From an uncultured Altererythrobacter sp. (GTDB lineage: Bacteria; Pseudomonadota; Alphaproteobacteria; Sphingomonadales; Sphingomonadaceae), in NCBI GenBank assembly GCA_913055875.1, contig CAJXJY010000013.1, positions 1 through 64,000 on the forward strand: DNA of 64,000 nucleotides. Direction: 5' to 3'. The notes under the pieces are model-generated. The model did not search any database, had not been told where the DNA came from, and saw only the letters and a list, made by a program, of their open reading frames with translations. Positions 34,997 through 42,900 of the stretch are shown here, piece after piece (the first letter of the stretch is position 1; each line of letters starts with the position of its first letter). Made by a program: the position numbers and the translations under genes.

Positions 34997-35592
34997 GGCT
35001 CAAGGCGATCCCGATTGCGATTGCGGCGGTTCTCGCCGTGGCCGCGTGCAGCCAGGGCGACCGGCCCGAGATTGCGGCATCCTCGTCGCCCCCGGAATCC
35101 CCGGCTGCAGAGCCGGCGACCAATGGCGCCCGGCTCGCGCTCGCGCTGGCGGCGGCGGATCGCGCCGCGGAGGCAGGCGACCGCGACGCGCTCGAGCAAT
35201 CGCTCGCGGCAATCGACCGGCTGGGGGGCAAGCCGGCGGACGATGCCGCGCGCAGCCGGTTCGAAACATGGGTCGCGCAGCGGCCCGTCGGCGCGATCCC
35301 GTTCCGCGGGCGGGCGCTCGGGCCGGGTTACCGGACGGGCACGATCGGCGCGGGCGAAACCAAGGATATCGAGCAGACCTTTCTCTCGGGGCAGCGGGCC
35401 TCGATCGCGCTGTCTTCGCCCAACGGCCGCACGCTGCGGCTCGGAGTGACGACCTCGAAGGAGAAGCCGGTGTGCCGCAAGCTCGCGGCACAGAGTTCGT
35501 GCAATTGGGTGCCCGTCTTCACCGACCGCCATCACATCACGGTCAGCAATCCGGGCCGGGCGGAGGCGCGGTATTACCTTGTGATCGAGTAA
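34993..35592 (+). CDS. Lipoprotein with PPC-like C-terminal domain
   Basis: This 199-residue protein has a lipoprotein signal ending in AVAAC (Cys19 the lipidated residue), a helical linker, then a C-terminal beta-rich domain (about residues 97-199: TGTIGAGETKDIEQTFL..., ISTVSNPGRAEARYYLVIE-like end), which resembles bacterial pre-peptidase C-terminal domains. Two cysteines (CRK...SSC, about residues 161 and 169) could form a disulfide. The ATG overlaps the kinase stop by 4 bases. It is followed by the CHAT protease gene, so it may be an anchor or substrate-presenting partner. Function is inferred from position. Confidence 0.6.
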   Translation: MRLKAIPIAIAAVLAVAACSQGDRPEIAASSSPPESPAAEPATNGARLALALAAADRAAEAGDRDALEQSLAAIDRLGGKPADDAARSRFETWVAQRPVGAIPFRGRALGPGYRTGTIGAGETKDIEQTFLSGQRASIALSSPNGRTLRLGVTTSKEKPVCRKLAAQSSCNWVPVFTDRHHITVSNPGRAEARYYLVIE

Positions 35593-35630
35593 GAATTGGT
35601 CGACACTGCCGGCATACCGATGGGGAAGGT

Positions 35631-38525
35631 ATGCGGCAGCTGACAGTGATCGCGTGTTTCGGGCTGGGTCTCGCAATGGCGCCGTGCGCGTGGGCGCAGG
35701 AGACCGTGGCGCACGACCTCGAACCGCGACAGCACGCAGAGGCGCTCATAGCCGAAATCCAGTCATGGGACGGCCGCGACATGCGCGCCGATCCCGAGGC
35801 GGCGCTCGAGCAATTGCTCGATCTCGTGCAGCGGGTCGAGGCGAACGGGGCGGTTCCGCTCGAAAACCATGCCGATCTCATCACGCTTGTCGGCGTTGCG
35901 CATTTCAGCGGGCAGAACTACACCGCGGCGGCCGAATGGATGGCCCGCAGTGCGGCGATCTACGAGCAGGCAGGCGGTCCGCAGGACAAGATCGCCGAGG
36001 CGCTCAACAACCGCGCGGTGCTGCTGCGCGCGTTGAAGCGGCTCGACGAGGCGGAGGAGACCGCACGCCGCGCACTGGCGATCCGGCAGGACATGTACGG
36101 GCCCGAGCATATCGATGTCGCCTCGACGCTCTACAGCCTCGCCAACATCCTGTTCAGCCAGGGCCGGTTCGAGGATGCGCTGCCCTATATGCGCGAGGCC
36201 GTTCGCCAGCAGCGCGAACTGGCGCCCGACGATCACCAGCGGCTGGTCCAGCGCATCACCGGGCTCGGCGCGGTGCTCAACGACAGCGGGCGCGATGCCG
36301 AAGCGATCAAGGTAATGCGCGAGGCCGAGCGCCTCGGTCGCGAGCTCCTCGGCCCGGAGCACCAGACTTACGCTACCACGCTGCACAATTTCGGCCTCAA
36401 CCTCGCCGCGGTCGGGATGCACGGGCAGGCGATCCCGATCCTGCGCGAGGGGCTCGCCTCGCGCGAGCGTATCCACGGCCCCGACCACCAATGGACCGCC
36501 GCGTCGCTCAGCTCGCTCGCTTCCTCGCTCGAAGCGACCGGCGGCGATGCCGAGGCGGCGGTGTTGCACGAACAGGCGCTCGCCGTGTTCGAGGAGAAGC
36601 GCGCCGTGGTCGGCTCGGAAACGATCGCGCGAACGCAATCCTCGCTCGCGGGCATAGCGGCCCGCCGGCAGGACTGGGACGTGTTCGAGGCCCGTATCGG
36701 GGCGGCCCGCGAGGAAGTCGACGCCAACCTTCCCGAAACGCATCCGATGCGGATCAACGTCCACCTGCTCGAGGCCGGCGTTCTCGAACGGCGCGGGCGG
36801 ACGGCGGAGGCGCTGGCGATCGCCGAGCGCTGGGTGCCGATCCAGGTCGAAACGCTCATCCCCACCCATCGCGACCGGATCTACGGCGAGCTGCTGCTCC
36901 TGCGCCTGCGGCAGGCGGAGGGTGCGGCGGGAGCGGACATCTGGCCGCAAGCCGATGCCGCGATCGAGCGGCTGGCGGAAAAGCTCACCGACATCACTTC
37001 GGGTGACCGCCAGCGCGTGAGCGAGGCCGATGCAAACCGGCGCTCTTCGCTGCTCTACCTGCGCATGGCGCTGGCGGAGGGCGATGCCGAACGTATCTTC
37101 CTCGCCGGCCAGCTGGCCAACATCACCGACCTCTCGCTGGGTCAGGAGAATATCGCGGCTTACGGCGCCGCACCTGCCGACGGCCCGGCGGCCTTGCGCG
37201 CGCAGTTGGTCGGCGCCGTGCGGGAGGAGACCCGGCTTGCGCAAGCGCTGGGCGCGGCGCGCGATGCGCAGAACGTGGCAAGGGCCGAAAATCTCGTAAC
37301 GCAGCTCGACGAGGCGATCGCGGCGCGGCAGGCCGCCGAAACCGAGCTGCGGCTGCTCCACCCCGATTATGTCGAACGCTCGCGGCCGACCCCGATTGCG
37401 CTGGCAGATTTTGCGGAGCGGCTCGACCCAGGGGAAAGCCTGCTGCTGCTGGTCGAGGGCGATGCACGCGGCTGGGTGATCGACGTGCGCTTCGGCGGCG
37501 GCCTGACGACGCGCGAATTCGGCACTGCCGACACCGACGATGCCGTGGCCCGCCTGCGCGAGGCGGTCGAGCAGGGACCTGCCGGCGATTTCCCGCTCGA
37601 TGCCGCGCACCGGCTCTACCGGGCGATCTTCGGCGATGGCGATGCGCGCGAGCGCGTCCTCGTCTTCGGCGGGCGCTCGCTGGCGAGCCTGCCCTTCGGC
37701 ATGCTGACGACTGCGCCGCATGAGGGCGCGCTTGCGGACGCGCCCTGGCTCGCGCGCCGGGCGAGCTTCCAGGTGGTCGGCAATCTGAACATGTTCGGTA
37801 TGCGCTCGGCGATACGGGCGAGCGTCGCGGGACGCGGTTTCGCCGGGATCGGCGGGGTGGAACTTCCCGGTGCGGCCGAACGCGCCCCCGATTCGACCGC
37901 ACTCTTCCGCAGCGGCCGGCCCGACCTCGGTTCGATCGCCGAGCTGCCGCCGCTGCCCAAGGCGGCGGAGGAACTGCGCCGGATCGCGCAGGCTATCGGG
38001 TCGGAGGACGGGCTGCTGCTCGTCGGTCCCGATGCGGCCGAAGAGCGGGTCAAGCAGGCCGATCTGTCGCAAGTCGAGGTTATCGCCTTTGCCACCCACG
38101 GCCTTGTTGCGGGCGAAGTGACGGGCCTGTGGGAGCCGGCGTTGCTGGTCGGGACGGGGGACGAAAGTTCGGGCGAGGACGGCCTGCTCGGCGCGAGCGA
38201 GATCGCCCGGCTGAAGCTCGGGGCCGACTGGGTCATCCTGTCGGCCTGCAACACCGCGGCCGGCGCGGACCGCAATGCACCCGTTTTTTCCGGCCTCGCG
38301 ACGGGTTTTGCGCAAGCAGGTGCCCGTTCGCTGTTGCTGTCGCATTGGCGGGTCCGCGACGACGCCGCGGCGCGGCTCAGCGTCGAGACCGTGCGCGGCA
38401 CCCGCACGGGCCTAGCGCGCGCCGAAGCGCTGCGCCGGGCGCAACTGGCGCTGATCGAGGATCCGGGCATCGAAAATTCCGCGCATCCGGCCCTGTGGGC
38501 ACCTTTCGTACTGATCGACAACTGA
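35631..38525 (+). CDS. Exported TPR-CHAT (caspase-like) protein
   Basis: This 964-residue protein has a signal peptide (AMAPCAWAQ-E, about residue 24), at least six TPR-type helical repeats (about residues 90-420, e.g. AEALNNRAVLLRALKRLDEAE), a linker and a C-terminal CHAT domain (about residues 590-964). The catalytic dyad is visible as His823 in FATHGLVAGE and Cys873 in LSACNTAAG. CHAT proteins are caspase-fold cysteine proteases usually switched by TPRs; they include separase and gasdermin-activating enzymes. Here export points to a periplasmic or surface protease. It sits between a lipoprotein and an outer-membrane barrel gene, so it may process the giant surface protein. Confidence 0.85.
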   Translation: MRQLTVIACFGLGLAMAPCAWAQETVAHDLEPRQHAEALIAEIQSWDGRDMRADPEAALEQLLDLVQRVEANGAVPLENHADLITLVGVAHFSGQNYTAAAEWMARSAAIYEQAGGPQDKIAEALNNRAVLLRALKRLDEAEETARRALAIRQDMYGPEHIDVASTLYSLANILFSQGRFEDALPYMREAVRQQRELAPDDHQRLVQRITGLGAVLNDSGRDAEAIKVMREAERLGRELLGPEHQTYATTLHNFGLNLAAVGMHGQAIPILREGLASRERIHGPDHQWTAASLSSLASSLEATGGDAEAAVLHEQALAVFEEKRAVVGSETIARTQSSLAGIAARRQDWDVFEARIGAAREEVDANLPETHPMRINVHLLEAGVLERRGRTAEALAIAERWVPIQVETLIPTHRDRIYGELLLLRLRQAEGAAGADIWPQADAAIERLAEKLTDITSGDRQRVSEADANRRSSLLYLRMALAEGDAERIFLAGQLANITDLSLGQENIAAYGAAPADGPAALRAQLVGAVREETRLAQALGAARDAQNVARAENLVTQLDEAIAARQAAETELRLLHPDYVERSRPTPIALADFAERLDPGESLLLLVEGDARGWVIDVRFGGGLTTREFGTADTDDAVARLREAVEQGPAGDFPLDAAHRLYRAIFGDGDARERVLVFGGRSLASLPFGMLTTAPHEGALADAPWLARRASFQVVGNLNMFGMRSAIRASVAGRGFAGIGGVELPGAAERAPDSTALFRSGRPDLGSIAELPPLPKAAEELRRIAQAIGSEDGLLLVGPDAAEERVKQADLSQVEVIAFATHGLVAGEVTGLWEPALLVGTGDESSGEDGLLGASEIARLKLGADWVILSACNTAAGADRNAPVFSGLATGFAQAGARSLLLSHWRVRDDAAARLSVETVRGTRTGLARAEALRRAQLALIEDPGIENSAHPALWAPFVLIDN

Positions 38526-38650
38526 TCCGCGACTTTTTCGGCGAACTCATAACAGTGCTTGTCACAAGGCTGTCGCTGCTTGTCAGCGGACAGGGCCGGG
38601 CCGATCCCCGATAGACCCATCGCATACCAACCTGTTCGGGGACGGGCGTT

Positions 38651-39943
38651 ATGCGACATGAAATCACGAAATTGTGCGTCACCGCGGCGCTCGCCGTTGC
38701 GATCGGGTTGGCCGGCGCAACCGGCGCTTCGGCGCAGTCGGCCGAAGCGACCGCGCAATACGAAGCGCTGGCGGCGCAAGAGGCCGAGCGCGCGGGCGAT
38801 CCCGAATTCGACTACCGGCTCGGCATCGCCGCGCTCGATGCGGGCCGCTACGGCGAGGCGATCATCGCGCTCCAGCGCGTGCTCGCGGTCCAGCCCGACA
38901 ACGCCCCGGCCCGCGCCGAACTCGCCCGTGCCTATGCGCTCGCCGGAGACGTCGACACCGCGCGCGAGGAATTCGCCACCGTGGTCGACGATCCGAGTCT
39001 GCCCGACCCGGTGCGCCAGCGCTTCACCGGCTTCGTGCGCCAGTTCGACAAGCAGATCGCGGGCGGCGGATCGGATGTCAGCGGCTTCATCGACGCGCGC
39101 GTCGGCTACGACGACAACATCAATGCCGCGACCGATCTCAACACCATCGTCATCCCGCTGTTCAGCTTCCTCGGGCCGGGCACGCTCGGCCCCGGCGCGG
39201 TGGCGCAGGGGGACGAGTTCTACGAGATCCAGGGCGGTGTTTCGGGCGTCACCGCGATCGGGCGGCAGGACCGGCTGTTCGCCAGCGCTCTGGGCAGTTG
39301 GCGCGACAATTTCGACAGCCGCACCTTCGACCAGGCCGCGCTGATCGGCACTGCGGGCTACGCGCACTCCTTCGCCAACAAGGACGTGATCTCGCTGTCG
39401 GGGCAGGTGCAGAAATTCTGGCTTGCCCACGACGGCTATCGCACCGCCTACGGCGTGATCGGCCAGTATACCAAGAACCTGTCCGAGGGGCGTGCACTGA
39501 CGCTGTCGGCGCAGTGGAACCGGCTCGATTTCGATACCGACCCGCTGCGCGACGCCGACCGCTTCGCCGCGGGCATAGGCTACATCACGCGCACGATCGC
39601 CGCCAATCTTTCCGGGGGGAAAGAGGAAACGCGACGCCAGGCGGGCGATGCTCAATCGAACTGGTTCGCCACCGCCAATATCGGCGGTGAGTTCCCGGTC
39701 ACCGAGCGCGTCGCCTTCGTCGCCGGTGCGGCTTTCGACCTGCGCCGCTACGACCAGGCCGACGCGCTGTTCCTGGTCGAGCGCAACGACGAGCGGCTCG
39801 ACCTGCAGGCGGGCGTCAAGTTCGCGATCTTCGACAACCTCTTCCTTCAGCCGCGCGCCACGTACTCGCGCAACTGGAGCAATATCGCCCTTTACGATTA
39901 CGAACGCTGGACCGCATCGGCCGGCGTCCGCTTCGAATTCTAG
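38651..39943 (+). CDS. TPR plus outer-membrane beta-barrel protein (surface assembly/export factor-like)
   Basis: This 430-residue protein has a signal peptide (TGASAQ-SAEA), a TPR pair (about residues 35-110, YGEAIIALQRVLAVQPDNAPARAELARAYA) and a C-terminal 14-16-strand beta-barrel ending in GVRFEF (terminal Phe). TPR followed by a barrel with FIDARVGYDDNINAAT resembles the DUF560 surface lipoprotein assembly modifier (Slam) and TtuA-type families, which move proteins across the outer membrane. It directly precedes the giant exported protein gene (22 bases). I infer it is that protein's exporter or surface anchor. Confidence 0.65.
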   Translation: MRHEITKLCVTAALAVAIGLAGATGASAQSAEATAQYEALAAQEAERAGDPEFDYRLGIAALDAGRYGEAIIALQRVLAVQPDNAPARAELARAYALAGDVDTAREEFATVVDDPSLPDPVRQRFTGFVRQFDKQIAGGGSDVSGFIDARVGYDDNINAATDLNTIVIPLFSFLGPGTLGPGAVAQGDEFYEIQGGVSGVTAIGRQDRLFASALGSWRDNFDSRTFDQAALIGTAGYAHSFANKDVISLSGQVQKFWLAHDGYRTAYGVIGQYTKNLSEGRALTLSAQWNRLDFDTDPLRDADRFAAGIGYITRTIAANLSGGKEETRRQAGDAQSNWFATANIGGEFPVTERVAFVAGAAFDLRRYDQADALFLVERNDERLDLQAGVKFAIFDNLFLQPRATYSRNWSNIALYDYERWTASAGVRFEF

Positions 39944-39965
39944 ACCTTCGACGGGAGACACGGCC

Positions 39966-42900
39966 ATGACTCGCACCTCGACCCTCCGCCTCGGCACCGC
40001 CCTGATGGCGACCGCCTCCAGCCTCTGCTTCGCCGCGCCCGCCTTTGCGGGCGAAGTGCTGTTCTCGACCGATGATCGCGTCGCGTACCACGAGGGCGGG
40101 CGCGTCAACCAGGTCGGCGGACTGACCCAGCTGCGGCTCGACAGCGGCGCGACAGTATCCTTCGTCGATGCGGTCGATTATCGCATAAACGCCGACGGCA
40201 CGATCGACCTTTATGCCGGCAGCGTCACCGTGGCCGGCGGCGACGGAACCACGCTCGTGCGCATGCCCGAGGGCGTGCAGGGCCAGGTCAGCGGTGCGGG
40301 CTCCGCGGCCCGATTCAGCGTCGGACCGGACGGCAAGAGTTCGGGGCATGTGCTGACGGGCCGCGCGCAGATCGGGCGCAACGGCAATCTCCGCAGTTTC
40401 GCTGCGGGCGACATGTTCGAGATCGCGCCGGGCGGGAGCCCGCGGCAGGTCGTGTCGAACGGTGCGCAGGCTACGCCCGGAACCCGGGGCGACGAGCCGG
40501 AAGTCTTGGCGATGGGCGGCGAGGCGGGCCCTGTCGCCGCAGCGCGAAACGGTTTGCCGGTGACTCTCGGCGACGCGCTCGCTGCCGCGGGTGCGTCGGG
40601 CGATATTCTCGGTGCCGCGCGCCGGGTCGAGGCGGCGGTCGGCAATCCGGCGATCGAGACCTTCCCGGTCGGCGACCTGCAATTGCTGGTCGCGGCGGCC
40701 GCCCGGCTCGAGGGTGCCTATGGCGGCACGCCGTTCACCGGCGCGCAGGCGGACATCATCCGCACCTACCTGCAATTCCTCGCAACCGGCGGAGCGGGGG
40801 ACAACTTCCTCACCGCCTATGTCGGGTTCCTGACTCAGTACCTGAACCTGATCCGCTCGGGTGCGGCGCCGTCGACCTTCGGCCTCGCCAACCTCGACCA
40901 GATCGACAGCTTCATCGCCTTCACCGACCGCACCGGCGGCTTCGGCAGCCTCCCGGCTCAGGACCGCGCACTGGTCGAGGCCTATCTCGCCTTCATCCGG
41001 GCGGGCGGCGATGCCGACGCCTTCGGCCCGAGCTTCACCGACCTGACAGCGGCCTATTTCGCCTTCATCCGGGCGGGCGGCAATCCGGCCGATTTCGCCG
41101 ACGCGAGTCAGGCGACGATCGACGCCTATATCGCGTTTCTCGCAGACAGCGGATTGCTGCAACAGTTGTCCGATGCCGACCGCGCGCTCGTCGCGGCCTA
41201 TCTGGCCAATGGCGGGCTCGCCTTCGCGACCGAATACCAGGCCGCGCTCGACGCCTATTTCGCCTTCCTCGCGAGCGGCCGCTTGCCGAGCGACTACGCC
41301 GGGCTCGATCCGGCGGTTCTGCAAGTCTATCTCGCGACGCTCGAGGAGGCGGGCCTGCTCGAGACGGTGCTCGGCGGGCAGGCGGCGTTCTATGCCGACT
41401 ATCTCGCTTTCCTCGAGGCGGGCGGCAATGCCGATGCCTTCGCGGGGCTCCCGGCCAATATCTTTGCCGGCTATGCCGACGCGCTGAACGCCTATTTCGC
41501 CTATCTGGCGGCGGGCGGGCTGCCCTCGGCCTATGGCGATGCCGATATCGCGGTGCTCAACGACTATCTTGCGCAGATCGCCGCGGTCGGTGCGCTCGAC
41601 CGTTTCCTCGGCGAGCAGTCCGGCTTCTTCGCCGACTATCTCGCTTTCCTGCAGGGCGGTGGTGAGGTCGACGCCTTCGCCGGGCTCAACGCCAACATCT
41701 TCGCCGGCTATGCACAGGCGCTCAATGCCTACTACGAATATCTCGCCAATGGCGGGGTCCCGTCGGCCTATGGCGCGCTGACGCAGGAAACCATCGCCGA
41801 TTATCTTGCTGCGCTGGAGGCGGCGGGTGCGACGAGCGCCTTCCTCGCCGAGCTGGCCGATTTCTACAGCGCGTATTTTGCCTTCGTCGCGGGTGGCGGC
41901 AATCCGGACAATTTCGCCAACCTGCCGGTGCCACCCGATTTCCCCGCCTTCGCCGCGGCGCTCAACGCCTATGCGACCTTCCTCGCCAATGGCGGTCTTC
42001 CGGCGGACTACGACGCCGAAGACCTCGCGGTGCTCCAGAACTATCTCGATGCCATCGTCGGTTCGGGCCAGCTCGCCGACCTCCTCGGCGCCAATGCCGA
42101 CCTGCTGACCGGCTATTTCGCCTTCCTCGCGGCGGGCGGCGATCCGAACGGCTTCAGCGGGCTGCCGCTCTATGCCGACTACGTTGCGGCGTTGAACGCC
42201 TATTACGCCTTCCTCGCCAATGGCGGTCTTCCGGCGGACTACGGTGCGCTCGACCAGGCTACCATCGAGGCCTATCTCGCCGCGCTCGATGCGGCGGGCG
42301 GATTTGCGGCCTATGCGAATTTGAATGCCTTCTTCGCCGAATATTTCGCCTTCGTCAGCGGCGGCGGCGATCCGGCCGAGTTTGCAGGGCTGCCGATCTA
42401 CCAAAACTATCTCGCGGCGATCCAGGCCTACTACCAGTTCCTGATCGCGGGCGGATTGCCGAGCGATTATGCCGATCTCGACCTCGCCACGATCGAGGCC
42501 TATCTCGCCGCGCTGGCCGACGCCAATATCCTCGGCGGCAGCCTCGATGCCGCGATCGCGGCCTTCCTGACCGACTATCTCGCCTTCGTGCAGGGTGGCG
42601 GCGATCCCGACCAGTTCGCCGGCCTGCCGGGCAATGGCGGCGGCCCGCTCCCTGCGTTCGACTATCCCTACCAAGGCGGATTCCCTGCCAATGCCGATGT
42701 CCGCATCGCGGCGGCGAGCGGGTTCACCACCGCGTCGCGAGGCGACATCGAAAGCTATTCGGTCGGTGCCGACGGCGAGTTGCTGAGCGCGCGGCGGACC
42801 GGCTTCGGCAACACCTGGCTGGGCGCGTCGGCGGACCTGCACAAGGAGACCTATGGCGACGAGAGCGCGCTGATCGGGCGCTATTCGGGCGGCGATGCGC

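Noticed and set aside
40750-42632. CRISPR-like tandem repeats
   Set aside because: The periodicity is that of coding units with varying codons, with no uniform spacers.
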